Assembly (NCBI GenBank): GCA_021161885.1
Contig: JAGGZS010000227.1
Coordinates: forward strand, 1-11,385
DNA: 11,385 nucleotides
From: a bacterium
GTDB lineage: Bacteria > Auribacterota > Auribacteria > Auribacterales > Auribacteraceae
Direction: 5' to 3'
This document shows, piece by piece, positions 1-7,593 of the stretch; position 1 is the stretch's first letter; the number at the start of each line of letters is the position of its first letter. The notes under the pieces are model-generated. The model saw only the letters and a program-made list of their open reading frames with translations. It had not been told where the DNA came from and did no database searches. The position numbers and the translations under genes were made by a program.

Positions 1-146
1 AAATAATTGCTGGTGAAATTATAAAATAAATTTTAAGAGACCTTTTATTAAAAAATAATTAAATTAGCATTTCATAAAATATGAGCGGATTTGTCAATAA
101 AAAAAGATATAAAAAAGAAGTATCAGTAGGTCAAATTTAATTTTCA

Positions 147-175
147 TTGACTTTTTTTTGTTTTTGTAAGATATT
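147..175 (+). promoter_or_regulatory. Possible sigma70-type promoter for the 298 gene
   Basis: TTGACT at 147-152 matches five of six bases of the -35 consensus. It is followed after 17 nt by GATATT at 170-175, which matches four of six bases of the -10 consensus. Transcription would start near 182 and give a leader of about 115 nt containing the palindrome at 216-230. In sequence this AT-rich, such matches arise easily by chance, so this is only a candidate. Confidence 0.3.
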
Positions 176-215
176 AACTTTTTTATTGTTTTTTTTATTG
201 ATTTTTCATTGGCTG

Positions 216-230
216 TAACACTACGTGTTA
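216..230. promoter_or_regulatory. Perfect palindrome TAACAC-TAC-GTGTTA, candidate operator
   Basis: Two exact 6-bp inverted arms (TAACAC at 216-221, GTGTTA at 225-230) are separated by 3 nt. The element is richer in GC than the surrounding T-runs. It lies downstream of the candidate promoter and 67 nt before the start codon at 298, where a repressor would block transcription of the TIM-barrel and GH94 genes. No T-run follows directly, so it is not a terminator. A regulator-binding role is inferred, and I cannot name the regulator. Confidence 0.4.
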
Positions 231-297
231 ATCCTGAAGCTGTTTTAGGGTTAGAGTGTGTTTTGTGCCTATAAAAAAAGTGTGTTGAAGGTGCGTT

Positions 298-1305
298 ATG
301 GAATTTGGCATAAGTTATTTTGACAGCAGATTGATAGATCATTTTTTATGGGATTTGCAGAAGATAAAAGAGGCTGGCTGTACGTATATTGTCCATACTT
401 TTTCTGAAGCTGATATGAATTTTAATTTTGAAAATGTGGCTCAAATTGTTAAGGCGACAAAAGAAGCCGGTTTAAAAGCGCATATTGATCCGTGGGGAGT
501 CGCCGGAATTTTTGGCGGGGAAACGTATTCTTTGTTTATCGCAAGAAATCTTGACGTAAGGCAGATAACAAGCGATGGAAGCAATGTTGCGCATGCTTGC
601 TTAAATAACCCGAAATTAATTGAATTTATGAAAAAATGGGTTGACGCGGTTTATGAGGTTGGAGCGGACACTATTTTTTGGGATGAACCTCATTTTTATG
701 TGCCGGGATGGTTTGGCATCCCTGAACCTGCAGATACTTGGGGATGCAGATGCGAAGTCTGCAAAAAGCTGTTTTTTGATGAGGTTGGAGAAAAGATGCC
801 TGAACAAGAGACCGGCGCGGTACTGGAATTTAAACGAAAGTCTCTGATAAATTTTTTAACTCAAATGTGTGCTTATGTATCAAAAAAAGGGATTGAAAAT
901 ACTGTTTGTATGCTTCCGAACATTCAAATTCGAGAGAGCGGATTATGGGAAAAAATAGCGTCTATAAAATATTTGTCTGGTTTTGGAACCGATCCGTACT
1001 GGATAAACCGGAAAAAAAATGATCCTGATTTTAATCTTGATAATTATATGAGGCCGTTTTGTGCTAAAGTCAAATCGGCGGCGGATACATATTCCCTTAG
1101 GGGGCATATATGGATTCAAAATTTTTCTATTCCCGAAGGTTGGGAAAACGATATAAAAGAAGCAGTAAAAATAGCCTCTGAAGAAGGGATAGAAGATATT
1201 GCCGCTTGGTGTTATTTGGGAGCTAAGGGGATGTCTTCTTTGAAATCGGACAATCCTGAACTTGTGTGGAAAACATTGAAGCAGTCTTATGATTTTTTGC
1301 GCTGA
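298..1305 (+). CDS. Unassigned cytosolic TIM-barrel protein, glycoside-hydrolase-like
   Basis: The protein has 335 residues, no signal peptide and no membrane segment, so it should be cytosolic. The alternation of strands and helices along the whole chain suggests a single (beta/alpha)8 barrel. Residues that look like strand-end active-site positions are DPW (64-66), FWDEPH (127-132, with Asp129 and Glu130 as candidate catalytic acids), GTDPYW (230-235), IWIQNF (271-276) and AWCYLG (303-308). A Cys-Arg-Cys-x-x-Cys cluster (Cys150, 152, 155) follows the FWDEPH strand; similar cysteine clusters after this strand occur in several uncharacterised bacterial glycoside-hydrolase-like barrels and could bind a metal. 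The start is supported by GAAGGTG at 287-293. It ends 65 nt before the GH94 gene, so the two are probably co-transcribed. This suggests action on the same cytosolic oligosaccharide, but I cannot assign a family or reaction. Confidence 0.75.
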   Translation: MEFGISYFDSRLIDHFLWDLQKIKEAGCTYIVHTFSEADMNFNFENVAQIVKATKEAGLKAHIDPWGVAGIFGGETYSLFIARNLDVRQITSDGSNVAHACLNNPKLIEFMKKWVDAVYEVGADTIFWDEPHFYVPGWFGIPEPADTWGCRCEVCKKLFFDEVGEKMPEQETGAVLEFKRKSLINFLTQMCAYVSKKGIENTVCMLPNIQIRESGLWEKIASIKYLSGFGTDPYWINRKKNDPDFNLDNYMRPFCAKVKSAADTYSLRGHIWIQNFSIPEGWENDIKEAVKIASEEGIEDIAAWCYLGAKGMSSLKSDNPELVWKTLKQSYDFLR

Positions 1306-1370
1306 TAAATATCAAAATTGCAGATAATTGATAAAAAAAAAGAAAAAATTAGTATGAGAAGGAGGAAATT

Positions 1371-3740
1371 ATGAAACAGTACGGTCATTTTAGCGACAAT
1401 GGGCGAGAGTATATAATTACAGACCCGAATACGCCTCGCCCATGGTTTAACTATTTGTTTAACAGGGCATATCATGCGCTTGTATCTCATACTGGCGGAG
1501 GGTTCAGTTATTTTAAAGACCCGAAAACTTATCGCATCCTTCGTTACGATCATGTACATACTGACAGGCCGGGGCGTTATCTTTATATGCGTGATAACAA
1601 AACCGCTGATGTCTGGTCGGCAAACTGGCAGCCAATATGCAAACCTTTTGAAAAATATAAATGTGTCCATGGTCTTGGATATTCTGTTTTGTCTTCGGAA
1701 AACAAAGGAATCGCTTCTGATATTACATACTTTGTAGCGCAAGAAGACCCTATTGAAATCCAGATTATTAAAATAAAAAATATTAGTAATGAAGCTCGAG
1801 ACATTTCCCTGTTTCCATTTGTTGAAATAGTGTCGGGCGACATTGAATTGGAAACAGTCTATAGAAATATTATAAGTTTATACAGTCAAGCTGAATATGA
1901 CAAAAATGCAGGGGCTCTAATTGCCCGTAAAAAAAGGTTTCATTATAAACAGCAAGGTGTAGGAGTAACTTTTTTCGCTATGGAAGGCGAAATGAATGGT
2001 TATGAAACCAATAAAGAAAAATTTTTCGGCAGGTATTCCAGCGTACAGTCTCCGGTAATGGTTGCTGAAGGCAAATTGTCTGATACCGATGTTGAAGGCG
2101 AAGATATGGTCGGTGTATTCCAGAAAAATATTATTTTGAAAGCGGGTGAGGAAATAGAATTTGTTGTTTCGCTCGGGTATACCCCTGATAGAAAAGCGGC
2201 GAAAGAGTTGAAAGAGAAGTTTACCGCTGTTAAATTAGCTAAAGCAGAGCTTGAAAGAGTCAAGAAATATTTTTCTGAAGCTATAGAAAGAATTACGGTT
2301 AAAACTCCGAATAAAGATTTTGATTTAATGACTAACATATGGGGCAAATATCAGCTTTACGCCATAACATGCTGGAGAGGCACATCCCAGTACCACGGCG
2401 GAGAGGGCGGACTTGGGTATCGCGATACCGCTCAGGATATAGAAGGATTGTTATCGGTTCAGATGGATCTTGCGATGGAAAAATTAGAAAAGATTCTTTA
2501 CTGGCAGTATAACAGCGGTCATGCAGTTTCAGGGTTTTCCGATATTGAAGGTTCATGGGATAAAGACGAAGACGGATTGACAATGAAATCCGACGTTGCC
2601 GTTTGGCTTCCTTATACGGTCATATCTTATGTTAAAGAAACAGGGAATGTGGATTTTCTGAAAAAGGTTTTTAAGTTTCATAACGGTGGTGAGGCAACTG
2701 TTTATGAACATATATTAAGAGCGGTTCGTTTCCTTTATAAAGAGCGCGGTGAGCACGGATTGCCGTTACTTAGAAAAGCCGACTGGAACGACGCGTATGA
2801 TCATGTGGGCATAAAATTAAAAGGTGAAAGTGTATGGCTGGGTATGGCTTTGGCGCGCGCGTGTAAACAAATGCAAGAGCTTGCGTGGTTTCTTGGCGAT
2901 ACAGATGTAGCCGGGGAAATGAAAGAAAAATACGATACCCTTTACAAAATCATTAATAAAGAAGGATGGGATGGGCAATGGTATCTTGCGGCATTTAATG
3001 ATTATGGCAAAAAAATGGGTTCCAAAGAGAATAAAGAGGGTAAAGTTCCTCTAAACAGCCAGACTTGGGCATTGTTAAGCGGTGTTGCGCCGCAAGATAA
3101 AATGGAGAGTATTCTTGATAAAATAGATAATTATCTCGATACTCCTTACGGACCTGTTTTGTTTGCTCCGGCTTACACTGAATTTGATGAACAAATCGGT
3201 CGTGTAACCGCTTTTGCTCCGGGGACAAAAGAGAACGCTGCGGTATTTTCTCATGCTTGCGCGTTTAAGATCGTGGCAGACTGCACAATAGGCAGGGGCG
3301 ACGAGGCAATAGAGACATTTGCTCGTTTGTGTCCGATGTCCGAAGCGAAACAGGATCATGAAAAATATAAAGGCGAACCGTTTGTCTGGGCGGAATATGT
3401 TGTCGGTCCGAGTAATAAACATAATTATGGTGAAGGCACATTTAACTGGAATACAGGCACTACTCCGTGGATGTTCATAGCCGCTACGGAATGGATTTTA
3501 GGCGCTCGCCGTGATTTTGAGGGGCTTCGTATTGATCCTTGTTTACCAAAAGACTGGAAAGAGTGCTCCATAAAAAGACCTTTCAGAGGAGCTGTTTATG
3601 AAATAGAAATAAAAAATCCTGAAGGTTTGAATAAGGGTGTTAAAGAGGTGGTTGTTGACGGCAAGAAAATAGAGGGAAACCTTATCAAAGCTCATGGCGA
3701 CGGAAAAGTGCATAAAGTATCTGTTCTTATGGGTAAATAA
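1371..3740 (+). CDS. GH94 glycoside phosphorylase (cellobiose/chitobiose phosphorylase-like)
   Basis: The 789-residue protein matches the usual length of GH94 cellobiose and N,N'-diacetylchitobiose phosphorylases (about 800). It shows the family's full layout: N-terminal beta-sandwich (about 1-270), linker helices, (alpha/alpha)6 barrel (about 310-710) and small C-terminal beta domain. GH94 enzymes split a beta-linked disaccharide with phosphate, inverting to an alpha-sugar 1-phosphate plus a free sugar. GLGYRDTAQD (347-356) supplies Arg351 and Asp352 of subsite -1. ADWND (470-474) carries the expected general acid Asp474. His628 in FSHA and Thr695-Gly696 in NTGT correspond to known phosphate ligands. 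There is no signal peptide, so it acts in the cytosol. AAGGAGG at 1359-1365 fixes the start. The acceptor region differs from characterised enzymes (AYDH replaces CLN after the catalytic Asp), so the substrate is open: chitobiose, cellobiose, cellobionate or another disaccharide. Confidence 0.93.
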   Translation: MKQYGHFSDNGREYIITDPNTPRPWFNYLFNRAYHALVSHTGGGFSYFKDPKTYRILRYDHVHTDRPGRYLYMRDNKTADVWSANWQPICKPFEKYKCVHGLGYSVLSSENKGIASDITYFVAQEDPIEIQIIKIKNISNEARDISLFPFVEIVSGDIELETVYRNIISLYSQAEYDKNAGALIARKKRFHYKQQGVGVTFFAMEGEMNGYETNKEKFFGRYSSVQSPVMVAEGKLSDTDVEGEDMVGVFQKNIILKAGEEIEFVVSLGYTPDRKAAKELKEKFTAVKLAKAELERVKKYFSEAIERITVKTPNKDFDLMTNIWGKYQLYAITCWRGTSQYHGGEGGLGYRDTAQDIEGLLSVQMDLAMEKLEKILYWQYNSGHAVSGFSDIEGSWDKDEDGLTMKSDVAVWLPYTVISYVKETGNVDFLKKVFKFHNGGEATVYEHILRAVRFLYKERGEHGLPLLRKADWNDAYDHVGIKLKGESVWLGMALARACKQMQELAWFLGDTDVAGEMKEKYDTLYKIINKEGWDGQWYLAAFNDYGKKMGSKENKEGKVPLNSQTWALLSGVAPQDKMESILDKIDNYLDTPYGPVLFAPAYTEFDEQIGRVTAFAPGTKENAAVFSHACAFKIVADCTIGRGDEAIETFARLCPMSEAKQDHEKYKGEPFVWAEYVVGPSNKHNYGEGTFNWNTGTTPWMFIAATEWILGARRDFEGLRIDPCLPKDWKECSIKRPFRGAVYEIEIKNPEGLNKGVKEVVVDGKKIEGNLIKAHGDGKVHKVSVLMGK

Positions 3741-3755
3741 TTTTTATGTGTTGAA

Positions 3756-3823
3756 TATATTTTGGTTTCTTTCGTCCTAAGCATATAGTATAATGAACGT
3801 AAAATCATCTTATATTTTGGTTT
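3756..3823 (+). repeat. Exact 13-bp direct repeat flanking a -10 box
   Basis: TATATTTTGGTTT occurs at 3756-3768 and again at 3811-3823, 55 bp apart start to start. The first copy overlaps the expected -35 region of the promoter candidate; the second lies just upstream of the start codon at 3831. It could be a pair of regulator sites or a small sequence duplication. Chance is less likely than for a pure A/T repeat but is not excluded. Confidence 0.5.
3766..3794 (+). promoter_or_regulatory. Probable promoter for the exported-protein run
   Basis: A perfect TATAAT lies at 3789-3794 in the 90-bp gap after the GH94 stop codon. The -35 at 17-nt spacing is TTTCTT (3766-3771), a poor match, so the promoter may need an activator or a different sigma factor. 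Transcription would begin near 3801, about 30 nt before the ATG at 3831. The gap contains no hairpin terminator, so read-through from the GH94 gene is also possible. Confidence 0.45.
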
Positions 3824-3830
3824 GGACATT

Positions 3831-6200
3831 ATGAATTATAAAATTAAAAAAATTGTTTTTGTTTCTTTAATATTGTTTTTATATCAATTTATTGGCGCAT
3901 ATTTATATGCGCAAGACATTGAACATAGGCTAAAAGACGTAAAAACAGCTGAAAATTCAAATCTAAAAAGCGAAAAAGCCAAAAAACATAAAATAAGCAT
4001 ACCTCCGGTACTCGTAGATGATTTTAACAAAGGGTCAACCGAAGGATTGTTTTCGGAACGGCTTACCAGTATAGGTGCTTTTCAGGGAACTTGGGCGAAA
4101 CGGCCGTCGTGGAGCATTATTACAAAAACAAGTGAGATAAAACGAGGTAAACGCGGTAAAGCCCTTAAGATGGAGTGGGAAAATCTTGGAGGGTGGTGCG
4201 GCTGGTATACGCTTTTAGATGGTCTTGATGCCTCCAATTATAATGCTTTGACTTTTTGGGTTAAAGGAGCAAAGGGCGGAGAACGTTTTGATGTCGGGCT
4301 TGCGGACAGTTTGATGCAGGAACTTGAAATTGACGCGAAATATGTGGGAGCCGTAACTTTTTTCCTTAAAAAGGGTATAACAACCCAATGGCAGAAAGTA
4401 AAAATACCTTTATCACGTGTAGGAGCGGATATAAATATATCTTCGTTAGGTTCATTGGTTTTTTGGTTTCGTTATGAGAATCCTGAAGGCAGTTCAGTCA
4501 TATATATTGATGATATTATGCTTGAAAATGATCCTGAAGTTGAAAAAATGCAAGAGTATAACGCTCCTCGAGCTGAACTTAATCCGCGTCATCCGAGAAC
4601 TATGTGGGTATGGAAAATTGATCCGGTCGTGAATTTGCGTGCCCGTAATGATTTATTTGAGTTATGCCTAAGGACAGCGATCAGGACATGTTATGTGTAT
4701 TTTGGTGATTTTAATCAAGATGATGATCCGCAATATACTAAACAGCTTGAAGAGTTTTTAAAAGCGGCTCATAAGCTGGGCATAAAAATAGAGATTTTGA
4801 CAGGTAATCCCACTTGGGCTTTAAAAGAGAATCATCATTTTGCTTATAATTGGCTGAAAGCTTTTCTTGATTATAATAAAAAACGGCCGCCGGAATTGCG
4901 GGTGGATGGTTGCTCTTTTGATGTTGAACCCTACTTAACCGGTGAATGGGAAACAAGAAAAGATGAAGTGAAAGTAGAGTATATAGACCTGCTTAAAAGT
5001 CTTCGTGAATTAATAGACAGTTATGGTGATATGGATTTTGAGATTGGCGGGGCTATACCTATTTTCTATTCTCAAGAAGGTGATTTTGAAGAACAGCTTT
5101 TGACCTATCTTGATTATTCCGCTTTAATGGCTTACCATGATTCTCCCCGTAAAGTTATAGATTGTTCCAGAGACCATATCGCGCTTGCGGGTCGAATAGG
5201 TAAAAAAATATATTTAGGCGCGGAAACACAAGACCTTGTCAGTATGAAACAGGGCAGAAGATCGTTGACTTTTTATGAAGAAGGATGGGAAGAAATGGAA
5301 CAGGTGCTTACAACTGTGGAAACTGAATTTGATAATGATCCCGGATACGGCGGATTAGCAATTCATTGTTATTATTCCTATGCGCTTCTTCAGCGCGGAC
5401 GCAACACACCTTCAAAAATCCGCCAAAAACCCGATGAATTGTATCATTTTATATCTAATTATCAGGGCGGAGCGGTAGAAATCGACGGTAATCTTGATGA
5501 TTGGATATTGGATGACCCTACTATCTTGGATCATAAGATGCAGGTCGTATATGGTCGCGGAGCATGGGGCGGCAAAGAGGATTACAGCGTGAATGCCTAT
5601 TCAATGTGGGATATTTACAATATATATTTTGCTTTTAAGATAATTGATAATAAACTTGTGCAGAATAAAACTAAAACGGATATGTGGGAAGGCGACCATG
5701 TGGAGTTCTGGCTGGATGTAGACTTGTTAGGCGATTATAACGAAGCGATGAACAGTAAAGACGATTTTCAGTTTGGATTCAGCCCGGGTAATTTTAATAA
5801 TGTTGAACCGGAAGTATATATGTTTGTGCCTGAATATGATCCTGATGAGTATCTTGATAAAGTTGAGATTGCCGCTTTAAAAACGAAAAACGGGTATATT
5901 ATAGAGGTAAGGATAGATGCGGGTTTGTTTAATAATATAAATATTAAATCTCCGGCAACGTCTCCTGAAAAGCAAAGTCTTGTATGCAGTCGTGATATGC
6001 TGGCTGACGGTATTGATGTTTACAATGAAACACATGGCAGGTTTTTGTTCTCAGAGGGAATGATGTTGGGCTTTTCAATTGACGGCAGTGATTGCGATGA
6101 CCCTAACGCACCTCAAAAATTGCTTATGTCAAGTTCCTCAGAAAGGATATGGGGCGATCCTACGACTTTTAATATTATAAAATTAATCAAGAAAAAATAG
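3831..6200 (+). CDS. Exported modular protein: beta-sandwich module, GH18-like barrel, CBM9-like domain
   Basis: The ATG at 3831 gives 789 residues; an in-frame TTG at 3822 would add three. Neither has a good ribosome-binding site. A Sec signal peptide ends near AYLYA|QD (about residue 28), followed by a Lys-rich linker. Residues 58-234 form a beta-sandwich carbohydrate-binding-like module (GGWCGWY, TFWVKGAKGGERF, WQKVKIPL, VIYIDDI). Residues 254-524 look like a TIM barrel. Its DGCSFDVE (359-366) resembles the GH18 signature DGxDxDxE with Ser362 at the middle Asp; SALMAYHD (430-437) resembles the GH18 MxYD strand, and GGLAIHCYYSY (507-517) the last strand. Glu366 would be the catalytic acid. 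Residues 545-787 resemble CBM9 (VEIDGNLDDW, GDHVEFWLDVD). It probably binds and may cleave a polysaccharide outside the cytoplasm. Family membership of the barrel is uncertain; other glycoside-hydrolase-like barrels carry similar DVEP motifs. Confidence 0.8.
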   Translation: MNYKIKKIVFVSLILFLYQFIGAYLYAQDIEHRLKDVKTAENSNLKSEKAKKHKISIPPVLVDDFNKGSTEGLFSERLTSIGAFQGTWAKRPSWSIITKTSEIKRGKRGKALKMEWENLGGWCGWYTLLDGLDASNYNALTFWVKGAKGGERFDVGLADSLMQELEIDAKYVGAVTFFLKKGITTQWQKVKIPLSRVGADINISSLGSLVFWFRYENPEGSSVIYIDDIMLENDPEVEKMQEYNAPRAELNPRHPRTMWVWKIDPVVNLRARNDLFELCLRTAIRTCYVYFGDFNQDDDPQYTKQLEEFLKAAHKLGIKIEILTGNPTWALKENHHFAYNWLKAFLDYNKKRPPELRVDGCSFDVEPYLTGEWETRKDEVKVEYIDLLKSLRELIDSYGDMDFEIGGAIPIFYSQEGDFEEQLLTYLDYSALMAYHDSPRKVIDCSRDHIALAGRIGKKIYLGAETQDLVSMKQGRRSLTFYEEGWEEMEQVLTTVETEFDNDPGYGGLAIHCYYSYALLQRGRNTPSKIRQKPDELYHFISNYQGGAVEIDGNLDDWILDDPTILDHKMQVVYGRGAWGGKEDYSVNAYSMWDIYNIYFAFKIIDNKLVQNKTKTDMWEGDHVEFWLDVDLLGDYNEAMNSKDDFQFGFSPGNFNNVEPEVYMFVPEYDPDEYLDKVEIAALKTKNGYIIEVRIDAGLFNNINIKSPATSPEKQSLVCSRDMLADGIDVYNETHGRFLFSEGMMLGFSIDGSDCDDPNAPQKLLMSSSSERIWGDPTTFNIIKLIKKK

Positions 6201-6220
6201 AAAATAGGAAATAGGTAACC

Positions 6221-7537
6221 ATGTTTAGAAAACATATGTTTTTAGTAATAGGCTTAATAATCTATTCTGCTTCAGTCTATTGTGATGACGGCTGGGATAA
6301 TTTATACGAAATACCTTTAATGCCTAAAGACACTGTTTTGTTTGAGCATGAAGCTCAGTTCGCGTACAGGGGAAGAATAGGTTTTTTCGCGTTGCCCCCA
6401 TCGGTTATGGGGTGTTATCTTGATTCAAAGGTAAATTATTTGCCTCCTGAAGAAAAGATACGAAGGGAAAAAACAGAATCCTCAAATGAGGGTACGGCTT
6501 ATTTATCCGGCAAAAATGAAACACATATGACTGCAATGAGTTTTTTTATAAATCAGGGCGACCAAGTACAGGATAAAGAATTATGGCAGGATTATGAATC
6601 TATTAAGGTTATGTATAGAAGAAAAGTAGTCGGAAAATCGTTTTGCGGCGCATATATAATGATATTAGGGGATATTTCAAAATATTCTACTTTAACATTT
6701 ATGATAAAGGGTAAAGAAGGCGGTGAGTCGTTTCAAATAGGAATGAATGATTCAATATCAAATAAGCGTGAAGACGCGGTTTTTATAGGGTCAATTAACA
6801 GGTTCTTACCGGGCGGCGTTACAAGAGACTGGCAAATGGTTAAAATACCTGTGAGCGCTTTTTATGGACCTGATTTAACAAAAGTTATGAGCATTGTTTT
6901 CGACTTTAATGAGCAATCCCATGGTGTTTTCTGGATGGATGATATTCGTTTTTATAAAGAGCCCCTTGTTCATCCGATGAAAGATGTATACGAAAAGGGA
7001 TATTTGTACCTCGATGATTTTAATTACAGTTATTTAAACCTGTTAGGGCGAAAAACCGGTACATATAAGAAATTGCCTTCTTTGTGTAAAAATGAATTAG
7101 ACGCGGATGTTTTTTATGGCGAATCCGGAAAATCAATGCGTTTGGATTACAATAAACAGGGTACGGGATGGAGCGGTTATTATTCTTTGCTTAATCAGAT
7201 AGACGGAGAATGGTTTGATTTATCGGAATTCGATAAAGTATCTTTTATGGTAAAAGGCAAAAAGGGCGGTGAGGAGTTTGAAATTGGGCTTGCAGATAGA
7301 AACTGGGTCATAATCGGTGATTCTTTAAAAGCGGGAAGTATAGATAAATATCTTCCTAACGGCGTAACTACTCAATGGCAGGAAGTTGTTATTCCGCTTG
7401 AAGATTTTGGATTACTTGATTTGACAGAAATGGGTTCATTTGTTATAAATTTTAATACTAAGCAAAAAGGAACTATTTGGATTGATGATTTAAAGTTTTT
7501 AATAAAACAAGAAGAAGAGGAAGAACCTGACTGGTAA
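6221..7537 (+). CDS. Exported protein with two tandem beta-sandwich modules
   Basis: This 438-residue protein has a signal peptide (hydrophobic core about 7-19, cleavage probably near Cys21-Asp22). The residue before Cys21 is Tyr, so this is not a normal lipobox. Two copies of the module seen in the neighbouring proteins fill the rest. Copy A (to about 247) has FCGAY (141-145), LTFMIKGKEGGESF, WQMVKIPV (204-211) and VFWMDDI (236-242). Copy B (about 262-428) has GWSGYY (316-321), FMVKGKKGGEEFEIGLAD, WQEVVIPL (386-393) and TIWIDDL (418-424). Copy A carries a long insertion before its core. The chain ends in an acidic tail, EEEEEPDW. No catalytic domain is visible. The gene starts 20 nt after the previous stop codon, behind a doubled AAATAGG, and is probably in the same operon. 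A glycan-binding role outside the cytoplasm is inferred. Confidence 0.8.
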   Translation: MFRKHMFLVIGLIIYSASVYCDDGWDNLYEIPLMPKDTVLFEHEAQFAYRGRIGFFALPPSVMGCYLDSKVNYLPPEEKIRREKTESSNEGTAYLSGKNETHMTAMSFFINQGDQVQDKELWQDYESIKVMYRRKVVGKSFCGAYIMILGDISKYSTLTFMIKGKEGGESFQIGMNDSISNKREDAVFIGSINRFLPGGVTRDWQMVKIPVSAFYGPDLTKVMSIVFDFNEQSHGVFWMDDIRFYKEPLVHPMKDVYEKGYLYLDDFNYSYLNLLGRKTGTYKKLPSLCKNELDADVFYGESGKSMRLDYNKQGTGWSGYYSLLNQIDGEWFDLSEFDKVSFMVKGKKGGEEFEIGLADRNWVIIGDSLKAGSIDKYLPNGVTTQWQEVVIPLEDFGLLDLTEMGSFVINFNTKQKGTIWIDDLKFLIKQEEEEEPDW

Positions 7538-7555
7538 AGTGTTTAATGTTATATT
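7527..7555 (+). promoter_or_regulatory. Possible internal promoter before the 7594 gene
   Basis: CTGACT at 7527-7532, overlapping the end of the preceding gene, is followed after 17 nt by TATATT at 7550-7555 (five of six bases of the -10 consensus). It would start transcription near 7562 and could give the small exported proteins extra or separate expression. The evidence is consensus matching only. Confidence 0.25.
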
Positions 7556-7579
7556 AGCACACGCATCTATTGATTAAAG

Positions 7580-7586
7580 AAAGGAG
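7580..7586 (+). promoter_or_regulatory. Ribosome-binding site AAAGGAG that decides the start
   Basis: AAAGGAG at 7580-7586 lies 7 nt before the ATG at 7594, an optimal spacing. An ATG at 7588 would be only 1 nt away and a TTG at 7570 lies upstream of the site, so both are unlikely starts. Confidence 0.75.
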
Positions 7587-7593
7587 AATGATT

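Larger units (their letters stand above)
1..297. other. AT-rich intergenic leader, no gene
   Basis: This stretch has long A and T runs and very low GC. I see no credible coding sequence on either strand: the only open frame is a minus-strand one made of low-complexity Lys/Phe/Tyr codons that runs into the first real gene. It holds a weak promoter candidate (147-175), a 15-bp perfect palindrome (216-230) and, at 287-293, a GAAGGTG ribosome-binding site whose AGG ends 6 nt before the ATG at 298. The upstream gene, if any, lies outside the window. Confidence 0.6.

Noticed and set aside
130..160. Hairpin GTCAA...TTGAC followed by eight T, resembling a rho-independent terminator
   Set aside because: The stem is only 5 bp with a 12-nt AT loop and no GC-rich core. 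The same bases also form the better-matching -35 candidate.
94..342. Minus-strand open frame in the leader
   Set aside because: It is low-complexity Lys/Phe/Tyr translation of T-runs and overlaps the start of a well-supported gene.
3075..3422. Minus-strand open frames within the GH94 gene
   Set aside because: They lie opposite conserved GH94 catalytic-domain sequence and their translations show no recognisable features.
6221..6290. Lipoprotein signal in the 6221 protein
   Set aside because: Tyr immediately precedes the Cys, which signal peptidase II does not normally accept. The 7594 protein has Gln at that position and is rejected for the same reason.
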